A DNA stretch of 64,000 bases from DALYLB01 sp964468345 (GTDB lineage Bacteria > Acidobacteriota > Blastocatellia > RBC074). The position numbers were made by a program, and so were the translations under genes. Below are positions 8,764 through 18,616 of the stretch, piece after piece (within the stretch, counting starts at the first letter, position 1; every line of letters starts with the position of its first letter). Below the pieces are notes generated by a model. It searched no databases. It saw only the letters and a list, made by a program, of their open reading frames with translations, and was not told the DNA's origin. The stretch is taken from positions 15,891-79,890 of the forward strand of contig CAYXVZ010000021.1 of NCBI GenBank assembly GCA_964468345.1. Direction: 5' to 3'.

Positions 8764-9557
8764 ATGAAACACGCAAAATACCGTCAACTCCTGATCATCG
8801 TCTTTCTCCTCCTGCTCGCGGTTCTTCCGATCGTGCTGCTCGCGATCGGTTCGCTGGCACAGGGGTGGTATTGGCCGGATCTGTTCCCGCGCAGACTGAC
8901 CTTGCGCGCCTGGCGTTATCTGGCGATCCCCGGCGCCGGAATTCTTCCCGCATTGATGACCAGTCTGGGCCTTGCGATCTGCGTGACGATCTCTTCCTTG
9001 CTGCTCGCCTTGCCGGCGGCGCGCGTGCTGGCCTGGCAGGCGTTTCGCGGAAAACGAGCCGTGCTCTTTATTTTATTGCTGCCCGTGCTGGCGCCGCCGC
9101 TGGCGGCAATGATGGGAATGCACATCGCGTTTCTTCGACTGTCGCTCAGTGACAGCCTGCTCGGCGTTGCGCTCGTGCATTTGCTCCAGACCGTTCCGTA
9201 TTCGACTCTCATGTTGCAGAGCAGTTTGACGCGCTTCGACCCAAATTATGAAGCGCAGGCGCGGACGCTGGGCGCGCCCGCGTGGACTGTCTGGCGGTAT
9301 GTCACGCTTCCCGCAATCGCGCCCGGCCTGCTGGTCGCGGGAGCGTTCGCTTTTCTGATTTCATGGAGCCAGTATCTTTCGACCCTGTTGATCGGCGGCG
9401 GACGCGTCGTTACGCTGCCTTTGATTCTGGTTGCATTTCAGCGGGGAAGCGATGAAGCCGTCACGGCGGCCTTATCGCTCGTGTTTTTGTTGCCTGCCAT
9501 TCTGGTCGGCTGGATGATGGCCTCGCATCGGACTCTCAGCGGAGAAAATAAGCCAGA

Positions 9558-9561
<4 letters not shown>
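8764..9561 (+). CDS. ABC importer permease, second subunit (YnjC-like)
   Basis: This 265-residue permease has about six hydrophobic helices. Its EAA loop is YEAQARTLGAPAWTVWRYVT (about residues 162-181), followed by LPAIAPGLLVAGAFAFLISW, matching PotB/CysU/ThiP-type subunits. It forms a heterodimer with the product of 7740-8612 by inference. The start ATG follows GGCGAG, which is partly contributed by the end of the palindromic element. Its stop overlaps the next start in ATGA, so translation with the binding-protein gene is coupled. Confidence 0.87.
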
Positions 9562-10849
<1,288 letters not shown>

Positions 10850-10853
<4 letters not shown>

Positions 10854-11911
10854 CATCACTGGACCTGGATGGAATCGCCGTTCGCTATGATTCTGTAACG
10901 GCGCTGGATCATTTTTCCTTGCACGTTGCGCCGGGGGAACTGGTTGCGTTGCTCGGCCCTTCCGGTTGCGGCAAGACGACCGCGCTGAAAGCCGTCGCGG
11001 GGCTGATCCGTCCGGATGCGGGCGAGATTCGCTTCGATAATCTCTCCGTGCTCTCAACGCCGCCCGAACGGCGAGGCGCGGCGATGGTCTTTCAAAAGCC
11101 GCTGCTTTTCCCTTATCTCTCCGTGGGAGAGAACGTCGCCTTCAGTTTGAAGCTGCGGCGAATCGGCCGCGAAGAAATTGCCCGCCGTGTGAGCGAGGCG
11201 TTGGGCCGCGTGCGGCTTGCCGGGTACGAACGGCGCAGGCCGCATGAACTTTCCGGCGGGCAGGAACAACGCGTCGCCCTTGCGCGCGCGCTCGTTTCCG
11301 ATCCGCGCGTGCTATTGCTGGATGAGCCTTTTTCCGCCCTCGATTCTTCTTTGCGTGTTGAAATGCGCGAACTCGTCCGCTCTTTGCTGCGGGATGCCCA
11401 CATCACGACCCTTTTTGTCACCCATGATCAAGAGGAGGCTTTTGCGGTCGCGGATCGCGTCGCCTTGCTGATGGCCGGTCGTTTGGAGCAAGTGGGGACG
11501 CCGCAGGCGTTGTTGCTTGAGCCGCAAACGATGGAGGCGGCGCGTTTCTTTGGTTGGAAACTCTTGCCGATTCAGCGAATTGGTTCGCGGGGCAAAACTA
11601 TGGCGGGAGAACTGGATCTACCGCCGGAGGTGGGAACGAAAGAAATCTCTCTTGGCTTCCGGCCCGAGCATCTTTTTCTGCGACCGCCTTTGGCCGGAGA
11701 ACTCTCCTTTTCCGCGCGCCTTGAAGCCGTCATCGACTTCGGCCTGCGATGGCGCTGGCGGATTCACCTTGCGGATGAAACGGTCCTCGAAGGAGAACAG
11801 GAGAAGAGGGCAGGGGACGGACTTCCAACTCCGGGCAGCCAGGTTCAAGTCTCCTTGCCCGGCAGCGCCTGCAGGCTCTTTCCCGTCGATCGCAACATGC
11901 AATCCGGATGA
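10850..11911 (+). CDS. ABC importer ATP-binding protein (YnjD/PotA-like)
   Basis: This 353-residue cytoplasmic ATPase energises the importer. Walker A is GPSGCGKTTALK, the signature is LSGGQEQRVALARAL, Walker B is VLLLDEPFSALD, and the switch His lies in LFVTHDQEEAF. A C-terminal regulatory TOBE-like domain follows from about residue 240 (LGFRPEHLFLRP). It is the last gene of the YnjBCD-like operon. Its 3' end overlaps by 67 bp the convergent metallothionein-like gene on the other strand. Confidence 0.92.
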
Positions 11912-12033
11912 CCGCATTGACAGCCCGTATCCGTTTCTTCATTTGCGGATTCGCAATATTCGCAGCAGTAATCATTCTCCATTCGCGCCGGGCAATGACA
12001 AGCTGCATGCGCGCATTTATCGGTCATATCCAT
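11845..12033 (-). CDS. Metallothionein-like small Cys-rich protein
   Basis: This 62-residue protein has nine Cys and three His, in the pattern KCAHAACHCP, then DYCCEYC, then GCQCGHPDC. That layout matches bacterial family-14 metallothionein-like proteins (SmtA/BmtA relatives), which bind zinc, cadmium or copper in clusters. ATG 12033 was chosen because AAAAGG lies six bases upstream; an in-frame ATG six bases later (12027) is an alternative. Its 3' end runs 67 bp into the convergent ABC ATPase gene, so any antisense transcription would meet that mRNA. It is short, but the Cys spacing is unlikely by chance and the ribosome site is good. Confidence 0.78.
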   Translation of the reverse strand: MDMTDKCAHAACHCPARMENDYCCEYCESANEETDTGCQCGHPDCMLRSTGKSLQALPGKET

Positions 12034-12309
12034 AAGATGCCTTTTCAATTTCCGTTTTCACACGAACGCGCGAGGCGTTCGGAGCGCTGCGCATTCGGCG
12101 TCGCTTTGGCAGCCCTTTCATCAAAAGGCCTGAAGGCTTTCACTGCAGCCACGGTTTCTTTGCGCTTTCCGTGTGTTTACTATCACGGGCATTACCAAAG
12201 CGGCGCCGCACTCCAAACGCTTCGCGTAATCAAGAGGGAGAATTTATTTATACACGGGGTTCATCGCATTATCGGAAATGCTAAATCAAGCCAGGGAAGA
12301 ACCGCATGA
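12034..12309. other. Intergenic stretch without recognised gene
   Basis: About 275 bp upstream of the metallothionein-like gene contains no convincing reading frame. The forward frame that crosses it lacks a ribosome site and resembles nothing known. It should hold the promoter of the minus-strand metallothionein-like gene, possibly with a metal-responsive operator, but no clear palindrome was found. Confidence 0.4.
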
Positions 12310-12392
12310 ACCACGAAGAAAGGAAGAGCACGAAGAAAAGATAGAAGGCATATTTTATGCGTCTTTCTTCGTGCTCTTCGTTTCTTCGTGGT
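12310..12392. repeat. Inverted repeat, second CACGAAGAA copy
   Basis: 29-nt arms (12310-12338 and 12364-12392) pair with a single mismatch around a 25-nt loop. The arm starts ACCACGAAGAAA and ends CACGAAGAAA, the same words as the element at 1503-1650. It lies downstream of the BCAM0308 gene (minus strand, stop at 12425), 33 bp past the stop. Confidence 0.88.
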
Positions 12393-12424
12393 AAAAGCGT
12401 TGTCCCAAAGTTGTTTGGACTGAT

Positions 12425-12958
12425 TTAGTCACGCTTCCAATACACGCGCGTCAAATGGTTTTCATGCGAGAAATCATAGGTGATCTCGCCGCCATAGGCC
12501 TTGTCGATGGCATGCCCCAGTCGCTGGACCAGATGATTGGTTGTGGTTGTCACCTGCGTCTGATCGCCTTCCGGCTGGATTGCCATGATCCGCGCCAGCG
12601 GATTATCTTCCGCCGCGCGCTCAGCTTCGTTTCCCAGCAGGCGAAGGATTTCATCAGAATGCTCCCGATAAAATGCGCCTGAAAGCGTCAAATACCCTTG
12701 CGGCGTTCCTTCCTGTTCTTGTTTACAGGCCGGGCAGATGACCATTTTCGGAGGCCGAAAATGCGGATGCTTTTTACCTTCGCTCGTTGTGGCCGGACCG
12801 GCAGGTTCGGGACGGGACCAGCGCCGATCGGCATATATATTCCCGCATCTTTCGCACACGGCCGGTTCTGCCTTTGCGCGCGCCGGGCGATGACTTCCCG
12901 CATCATGATCGACTCGTTTTGTGAATGTCTGATTGGTAAATCGCTTTGGGCTTCGCAT
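12425..12958 (-). CDS. BCAM0308-family zinc-ribbon protein
   Basis: This 177-residue cytoplasmic protein has two Cys pairs, CERCG and CPACK, forming a probable zinc ribbon (about residues 35-75). Then comes the family signature YLTLSGAFYREHSDEILRLL and a C-terminal part with ITYDFSHENHLTRVYWKRD. This matches the BCAM0308 family found in soil proteobacteria and acidobacteria, whose role is unknown (possibly linked to low-oxygen or stress regulons). The start is fixed by GGAGG seven bases before ATG; the longer upstream frame lacks such a site. Single gene with repeats on both sides. Confidence 0.85.
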   Translation of the reverse strand: MRSPKRFTNQTFTKRVDHDAGSHRPARAKAEPAVCERCGNIYADRRWSRPEPAGPATTSEGKKHPHFRPPKMVICPACKQEQEGTPQGYLTLSGAFYREHSDEILRLLGNEAERAAEDNPLARIMAIQPEGDQTQVTTTTNHLVQRLGHAIDKAYGGEITYDFSHENHLTRVYWKRD

Positions 12959-13118
12959 ACGCTTACCTCCATGGGAATAAAGGCAGGCCAGCTGTGAAAC
13001 TCCCCAGTATCCACAGCTGGCTACCAAAGGCTGTTTACCCAAATCACAGCCTCTATCTGAATAATCAGCTATGGAAAACGCAAGCGATATGCCAGAGGAA
13101 GGTGGGGGATATTTACGG

Positions 13119-13208
13119 AAAATCAAAAGGCAAAAGGCAATGATCAAAAGGCAAAAGTATTGAGAGTCTTTTTACTTTTGCCTTTTGATCTTTGCCTTTT
13201 GATTTTTC
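13119..13208. repeat. Inverted repeat of ATCAAAAGGCAAAAG words
   Basis: The left arm (13119-13158) and right arm (about 13172-13208) consist of ATCAAAAGGCAAA words and their complements, separated by a short loop. The left arm carries one extra AAGGC-type unit. The two arms pair over about 36 bp with one bulge. It lies in the 327-bp gap between the BCAM0308 gene start and the sensor kinase gene end; no gene is seen in that gap. Confidence 0.85.
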
Positions 13209-13285
13209 TTTCTTTCAGAAGTGGGGGATTTGTCACATGAGTGGGAAAGATCGCTCAGCCTGGCGAATGCGGCAGCGATTGCATC

Positions 13286-14887
13286 TCAACCGTTGGCTTG
13301 TTTCGCGTTCGCAAGCGTGAAGTAAAACGTGGCGTTCTGCCCCGATTGGCTTTCCGCCCAGATTCGTCCGCCGTGCCGTTCAACGCCACGTCGAGCAATC
13401 GCAAGGCCGATGCCGCCGCCGGGATTTTCAGGTCCTCTTTCGACGCGATAAAACAGGTCGAAGATTTTTTCCACATATTGCGCCTCAAACCCGAGCCCGT
13501 TGTCCTTCACGAAAAAGACCTTCTCTTTATGCTGATACCCGATTTCGATCACCGCGGGCCTTCGGTGATGGCTGAATTTCACTGCATTATTGATCAACTG
13601 AGAAAAGATCTCCCGCACGATTGAGGCATCGCCCATTATCAAGGGAAGCGGCTGCAGCCTGAATTCGAGGGTCGAAGAAAGTTCCCCTTGCTGAAAAACC
13701 TCAATGATCTGTTGAGCCAGATCATTGAGGTCGATCTGCGTAAGCTCCATTTCCTTGCGGCCGATCTTGGCCAGCAGGCGCAGGCCGGCAATCAATCGTT
13801 CCAGATGCTGGGCGCTGCTGTTGATCGTCTTGGCCAGTTCCAGCGCCTCGGCAGGCAGCGCCGCAGCGTGTGCGGTCAGCAATTGGCCGGCGCTCTGCGA
13901 GATGGCGCGCAGCGGTCCCGGCAGATCGAGGACGATGAATTGCGAGAGCGCATCCCGCTCGCGATTCGATTTATCGATTTGCGTGGTGAATTCGCGATCA
14001 GCTTTTTCCTTGTCCTGCTGCCAGCGGGCATGGCCGATCAGGTTTTCGATGGCGACAGCAAACTGGGAGGCAAGCGACTGACAAATCTTCTCCTCTTCTT
14101 CGCCGAATTGCGTGATGCCCAATCGATCGATCAGGCAAAGCCATCCATATGATTCAGCCGTCGTGAAGAAGGGCACGGCCAGAAGGGAGTTGAAGGGCAG
14201 GTTGTTGTTCGAATCGCCTGAGACGCGGATTGCCCGGTTTTCTTCAATGGTTTGCGTGAGAAGCGGGCGGATTTTGGGCAGCAATTCATCGTGCGCCAGG
14301 CTTTCATCGATGCCACTGGCCGTGAATCGCAAGAGCCGCCGGCGAGTTTCATCGACAATTCCGGCAAAGGCGCACTCCGCGCCGATGACTTTTCTAAGCC
14401 GATCGCAAAATTTTTCCAGCAATTCCTGCAGGTCGCTTTCCGTGTTCAGATAAGACGTGAAATCGAGGATCGATGCGAGGCGTTTGGTTACGGTTTCCAG
14501 CGGGTCGACTTCTTGAAACTGCACGCCAAGCGCGCTGTTGACGGCCTTGATGATCAGCTCCGGTTTGCTCGGTTTGGTCAGCAGTTCCTTCACCCCGAAA
14601 TCGCGGATGAGCTGAGACGCAGAGCGTGCAAGCTGCAGCGTCGTATAGATAATGACCGGAATCTCTTTACCGAAATCGCTCGCCCGCAGCTTGCGCATAA
14701 ACTCAAACCCATCCATCGTGGGCATGAGCATATCTGTGATGATCAGGTCGGGCGGCGCTGCCGCCGCCTTTCGCATTGCATCTGCTCCGTCAGTGGCCTC
14801 TTCCGTCTGATGTCGATTGCGGGCAAGCAATCTGACGAGGATCAGCCTGTTGACGTCGGTATCATCGACCACCAATATTTTTGCCAT
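13286..14887 (-). CDS. REC-GAF-histidine-kinase-like hybrid lacking the phospho-His
   Basis: This 533-residue cytoplasmic signalling protein has an N-terminal receiver (1-120; acidic pair at 8-9, phospho-acceptor Asp52 in ITDMLMP, Lys in LLTKPSKPE), a GAF domain (about 140-290), a coiled linker, a dimerisation helix pair and a kinase ATPase domain. The ATPase has N-box INNAVKFS (about 433), G1 VKDNGLGFE, F-box KIFDLFYRVE and G2 GGGIGLAIARR, all intact. At the dimerisation helix the usual S-H-D-L-x-x-PLR reads V-L-D-L-P-G-PLR (about residue 320), so the phospho-accepting His is Leu. It probably cannot autophosphorylate in the normal way. It starts 15 bp after the upstream REC gene. Confidence 0.9.
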   Translation of the reverse strand: MAKILVVDDTDVNRLILVRLLARNRHQTEEATDGADAMRKAAAAPPDLIITDMLMPTMDGFEFMRKLRASDFGKEIPVIIYTTLQLARSASQLIRDFGVKELLTKPSKPELIIKAVNSALGVQFQEVDPLETVTKRLASILDFTSYLNTESDLQELLEKFCDRLRKVIGAECAFAGIVDETRRRLLRFTASGIDESLAHDELLPKIRPLLTQTIEENRAIRVSGDSNNNLPFNSLLAVPFFTTAESYGWLCLIDRLGITQFGEEEEKICQSLASQFAVAIENLIGHARWQQDKEKADREFTTQIDKSNRERDALSQFIVLDLPGPLRAISQSAGQLLTAHAAALPAEALELAKTINSSAQHLERLIAGLRLLAKIGRKEMELTQIDLNDLAQQIIEVFQQGELSSTLEFRLQPLPLIMGDASIVREIFSQLINNAVKFSHHRRPAVIEIGYQHKEKVFFVKDNGLGFEAQYVEKIFDLFYRVERGPENPGGGIGLAIARRGVERHGGRIWAESQSGQNATFYFTLANAKQANG

Positions 14888-14902
14888 GGGGAGAGTTCCA
14901 AT

Positions 14903-15292
14903 CTATAAATTTGCTTCCTGAGATTGGCTACCCAATGCTGTATTGACGGCTTTGATAATCTGCTCAGGTTTGCTGGGCTTGGTCAAAATCTGTGAAACTC
15001 CAAACTCCTGGGAGAGTTGGGTTGCGGAACGCGCCAGATACAAGGTTGTATAGGCAATGATCGGAATCTTTTTGCCGAAATCGGACGCTCGAATGTTTCG
15101 TAGGAATTCGAAGCCGTCCATATTGGGCATCAGCATATCTGTGATGATGAGGTCCGGTTGTGTTGCCTCCGCTTTTTGCAACGCATCGAGACCGTCAATG
15201 GCCTCTTCGACCTGAAATTGGTTTCTGGCGAGCAGCTTGACAAGGATCAAACGATTGACGTCGTTGTCGTCAACAACAAGAATTTTTGCCAT
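14903..15292 (-). CDS. Single-domain response regulator (REC only)
   Basis: This 129-residue stand-alone receiver has an acidic pair at 8-9, phospho-acceptor Asp52 in ITDMLMP, a Thr in AYTTLYL and a Lys in ILTKPSKPE. It is strikingly similar along its whole length to the receiver at the N-terminus of the next gene, sharing MAKILVVDD, DVNRLILV and DMLMP. The two arose by duplication of the receiver. It is first in a two-gene operon with the REC-GAF-kinase protein and divergent from the UbiB-type gene. The 188-bp gap to that gene should hold both promoters. Confidence 0.9.
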   Translation of the reverse strand: MAKILVVDDNDVNRLILVKLLARNQFQVEEAIDGLDALQKAEATQPDLIITDMLMPNMDGFEFLRNIRASDFGKKIPIIAYTTLYLARSATQLSQEFGVSQILTKPSKPEQIIKAVNTALGSQSQEANL

Positions 15293-15480
15293 GAGGGGAA
15301 TACCATCCGTTGGCCGCGATTACTGCAGGGAGGTAAAGCGGGCGAAGAATTCACACGAACAGGGGGGCGGGTCTGACGTGCAGTCATTGGTTGGTTGAAA
15401 GGCGAAATCGCCGTATAACGCAGGGAGCCAGATTTTGCTTTATTATTACTCGAACATCAAGTCTGGAGTGAAGAAAGCGC

Positions 15481-17154
15481 ATGAATAAGCTTATTTTGCC
15501 TGATTTGCACCTGACCCGGTACCGTCAAATCGCGGAAGTGATGACGCGGCACGGCCTCGGATGGCTGCATGGTGCAACCGGGTTGGAACGATTTTTCCCT
15601 CCGCTTGCGGGCCGAAAAAGCGATGCCGAGGAAGAGCTGACAACGCCGCCCGAGCATATCCGACGCGCGTTGGAAGAGTTAGGGCCGACCTTCATTAAGC
15701 TCGGTCAGTTTCTCTCAGCGCGACCCGATTTGTTGCCGCCGGACTATCAGGCCGAACTCGCGCGATTGCAGGATGACGCGCCGGCGTTTTCGTCCGAGAT
15801 CGCCTGTGAGCGCATTGAAAGCGAACTCGGCCAATCCATCGAAGAGCTGTTTTCCGATTTTGAAACCCGTCCGCTGGCCGCGGCCTCGATCGGACAGGCG
15901 CACGCCGCCCGATTGCATGACGGCACGGAGGTTGTGCTCAAGGTGCGCCGGCCGGGCGTGGTGCGTCAGGTCGAGGAAGACCTGGAAATCATGCTCAACA
16001 TTGCGGCCGCAATGAGCCGGCGATGGAAACTCGCCGCTCGTTATGATGTCGTCGGCCTCGCGCAGGAATTCGCGAATACCCTGCGATCAGAGCTGAATTA
16101 TCTGATCGAAGGGCAAAACGCCGAGCGCTTTGCGCGGAATTTCGCGACACACCCGGCCGTCCACATCCCGCGCATTTTCTGGGACCTGAGCACATCGCGC
16201 GTTCTGACGATGGAGCGCATTCGCGGCACCAAGATCAGCGACCTGCCGGAGACCGAAGAGGCGGGCATCGATCGCAGGGAACTGGCGGAGCGAGGCGCGC
16301 GCGTCATTCTCAAGATGATCTTCGAAGACGGTTTTTTTCACGCCGACCTGCATCCCGGAAACTTTTTTATTCAACCGGACGGCCGCTTCGGTTTGATCGA
16401 TTTCGGAATGGTCGGCATTGTCGATCCGGCTTTGCAGGAACGGCTGGCGGAACTGCTGCTGGCCATTACGGCGTCCGATTATGACCAGCTTGTGGATACG
16501 TTGCTGGAGATGGGCGTGACCCGGGGGCGAATCGAGCGTGATGTGCTGCGACGCGATCTGCAATATCTCATTTCCCAATATGCAGGGCAGCCGCTCGGCG
16601 AAATCGATCTGACGCCCTTGCTCAATGAAGCGCTGGAGATCATGCGCCGTCATCAATTGCATTTGCCTCCCAATCTCGCGCTTTTGCTCAAGACGATCAT
16701 TCTCACCGAAGGCCTGGGGGCTCGCCTCGATCCGGGATTCCATCTGATCAGCGTGATCGTGCCGTATACAAATCGTCTATTGCTCAATCTCTATTCGCCC
16801 TCGCGCTGGTTGCGAAAGGCGCGGCGGGCGGGATCGGACCTGGCGTGGCTCGGCACGCAAGCGCCGCGGCAATTGCGCCGCATGCTCGTCGCGATGGAAC
16901 GCGGCGGATTTGAGGTCGGTATGCGTCCGCAGAGCCTGGATCCGCTCATGACCCGGCTTGAACGGCTGGCGAATCGAATCGTGCTCGGCATTCTGACCGC
17001 CGCATTTATCGTCGGCCTCTCTTCGCTTCTGTCCGTTTACCGGCCAGCGGGGTGGGAGCATTGGGCCGGCGCCATGTTTGCCATCGGCTTTTTCTTCGCC
17101 ATCGCGCTCGGCATCTATCTGGCCTGGAGCATCCTGCGATCCGGGCGCGGTTGA
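15481..17154 (+). CDS. UbiB/AarF (ABC1/ADCK) family protein kinase-like
   Basis: This 557-residue protein of the UbiB family supports quinone or prenyl-lipid biosynthesis in bacteria and mitochondria. Visible are the KxGQ motif KLGQ (73-76), the Ala-rich loop AAASIGQAHAA, the Lys in VLKVRRPG, the catalytic HADLHPGN and the metal-binding LIDFGMVG. Two hydrophobic segments at the C-terminus (about 500-550) anchor it in the inner membrane. The length is normal for the family. Monocistronic; a repeat follows 45 bp after the stop. Confidence 0.93.
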   Translation: MNKLILPDLHLTRYRQIAEVMTRHGLGWLHGATGLERFFPPLAGRKSDAEEELTTPPEHIRRALEELGPTFIKLGQFLSARPDLLPPDYQAELARLQDDAPAFSSEIACERIESELGQSIEELFSDFETRPLAAASIGQAHAARLHDGTEVVLKVRRPGVVRQVEEDLEIMLNIAAAMSRRWKLAARYDVVGLAQEFANTLRSELNYLIEGQNAERFARNFATHPAVHIPRIFWDLSTSRVLTMERIRGTKISDLPETEEAGIDRRELAERGARVILKMIFEDGFFHADLHPGNFFIQPDGRFGLIDFGMVGIVDPALQERLAELLLAITASDYDQLVDTLLEMGVTRGRIERDVLRRDLQYLISQYAGQPLGEIDLTPLLNEALEIMRRHQLHLPPNLALLLKTIILTEGLGARLDPGFHLISVIVPYTNRLLLNLYSPSRWLRKARRAGSDLAWLGTQAPRQLRRMLVAMERGGFEVGMRPQSLDPLMTRLERLANRIVLGILTAAFIVGLSSLLSVYRPAGWEHWAGAMFAIGFFFAIALGIYLAWSILRSGRG

Positions 17155-17198
17155 TCGGCACGCGGGTTGCGGTTCATCTTGAGCAGATCTCTTGAATG

Positions 17199-17273
17199 GT
17201 TTCGCCACAGAGGCACGGAGACACTGAGACGGACATAAGAGATGTCCTCTGCTCCGTGTCTCCGTGGCAAAAC
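17199..17273. repeat. Inverted repeat of GCCACAGAGGCACGGAG type
   Basis: 22-nt arms (17199-17220 and 17252-17273) pair with three mismatches around a loop of about 31 nt. It fills most of the gap between the ubiB-like gene and the flavoprotein gene, 45 bp after the former's stop. The sequence differs from the other palindromes in the window, but the architecture is the same. Confidence 0.8.
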
Positions 17274-17315
17274 TTTTCCAGCAACCAAAAAATGACCCGG
17301 TTGGGGGATTCCCCT

Positions 17316-18440
17316 ATGGCACGAATACTGATTGCAGGCGGTGGATTTGGCGGCGTGATCGCGGCGGAGAGGCTGGCGGCGGGCTTGGGCAGCGATCATC
17401 AGATCACGCTCGTCTCGCTGCATCGGGAGTTTTGTTATTCCCCGGCCCTGGTTCGGTTGGCATTTGGGCGCTGCTCTATTGAGGATCTTTTTTATGACCT
17501 TGAAAAAGCGATGCTTCGCCATCACGTCGAATTCATCCAGGCCGAGGTTATTTCCGTGGATCCGGATGCGAAATGTGTCGTGGTACTCCAAGGAACGCAT
17601 GAGCGGACCATTCCCTTCGACTTTCTCCTCTTTGCGCTCGGGCGCAGACTGGCCATCGATCTCGTTCCCGGTTTCGCCTTGCATGCGCATCATATGCTGA
17701 GCGCGGGAGAGGCCTTGCGAATGAAAGCCGCGATTGAATCCTTTGAAGAAGGGAAGGTGCTGATCGGGGCCTGCCCGGAATCCCGTTTATCGGTGCCGGT
17801 CTATGAGGCGGCATTTGCCTTCGATCGCACCTTGCGGGAACGCGGAAACCGCGAGCGCGTCGCGATCACCATTTTCACTCCAGACTCAGCCGAGGATGCA
17901 TTGGAGTCCTCGATGCGAGCTTCGCTGGAAAAGCACCACATTGAACTGGCCGGTGAATTCCCGGTTGATTTCATCACGGGAGAATCCATTCGTGCCACGG
18001 ATGGCCGTCGCCTGCCGTATGAGCTTTTGATCGCCATTCCACCCTATCGCGGCTGGTTTACGCCGGGAGACTCGCTGTTGAGCGACGCGAAAGGATTCTT
18101 GCAGGTCGATGCCTATATGCGAGCTCCGCAGTTCGAATCCATCTATGCCATCGGCGATGCCGCCAACTTGCCGGGGCCGAAACTGGCGGCCATGGCCGTC
18201 GTTCAGGCCGAAGTCGCCGCGGCCAATCTGATCTCACATCTTGCAGGCCGCTCGCCCGAGGTGCGTTACGATCATCACTTGAGCCTTGTGATCGATGAAG
18301 GCGGGGGCGATTCCATTCTCTTTCAACAGGACCTTCTTCAGGAAAAAGACGGCCACGTCCGTCACGGCCGCTTCTGGGCCTGGGTCAAACAGGTGCATGA
18401 AAAATACTGGACGCGGATGCATTCGTTGAAGAAAGTCTAG
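17316..18440 (+). CDS. NAD(P)/FAD-dependent oxidoreductase, NDH-2/SQR-like
   Basis: This 374-residue flavoprotein has an N-terminal FAD-binding GGGFGGVIAAERLA (about 8-21), a segment FCYSPALVRLAFG typical of NDH-2 and sulfide:quinone reductases, and a C-terminal FAD contact YAIGDAANLPGPKLAAMAVV. The three conserved Cys of classical sulfide:quinone reductase were not found in the usual places, so an NADH:quinone-type or uncharacterised role is more likely. ATG 17316 was chosen because GGGGGA precedes it and the dinucleotide fold begins there; the upstream frame runs through a repeat. The last codons and the TAG stop belong to a tandem repeat that continues downstream. Confidence 0.85.
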   Translation: MARILIAGGGFGGVIAAERLAAGLGSDHQITLVSLHREFCYSPALVRLAFGRCSIEDLFYDLEKAMLRHHVEFIQAEVISVDPDAKCVVVLQGTHERTIPFDFLLFALGRRLAIDLVPGFALHAHHMLSAGEALRMKAAIESFEEGKVLIGACPESRLSVPVYEAAFAFDRTLRERGNRERVAITIFTPDSAEDALESSMRASLEKHHIELAGEFPVDFITGESIRATDGRRLPYELLIAIPPYRGWFTPGDSLLSDAKGFLQVDAYMRAPQFESIYAIGDAANLPGPKLAAMAVVQAEVAAANLISHLAGRSPEVRYDHHLSLVIDEGGGDSILFQQDLLQEKDGHVRHGRFWAWVKQVHEKYWTRMHSLKKV

Positions 18441-18616
18441 GGAAGTCTAGAGAAGTCTAGAGAAGTCTAGAGAAGTCTAGAGAAGTCTAGAGAAGTCCTT
18501 TAGTGAGAAACAGACTTTCCCCATTGGTAAAAGACTTCCCAAGACTTTTCAAGACTTTTCAAGACTTCTCTAGACTTTTCAAGACTTCTCCAGACTTTCC
18601 CAGACTTCTCCAGACT
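18431..18616. repeat. 10-bp tandem arrays in inverted orientation
   Basis: A left array (18431-18497) holds about seven copies of the 10-nt unit GAAGTCTAGA. A right array (18530-18616) holds about nine degenerate copies of the complement (AGACTTCTC / AGACTTTTCA). Together they form a long palindrome between convergent genes. The stop codon of the flavoprotein gene (TAG, 18438-18440) is inside the first left unit, and the right array ends where the minus-strand double-receiver gene's stop lies (18615). The same unit forms the array at the window's end (63889-64000). Confidence 0.92.

Noticed and set aside
11908..12309. 133-residue forward frame after the ABC ATPase gene
   Set aside because: It is mostly the reverse complement of the metallothionein-like gene and of non-coding sequence; no family similarity is apparent.
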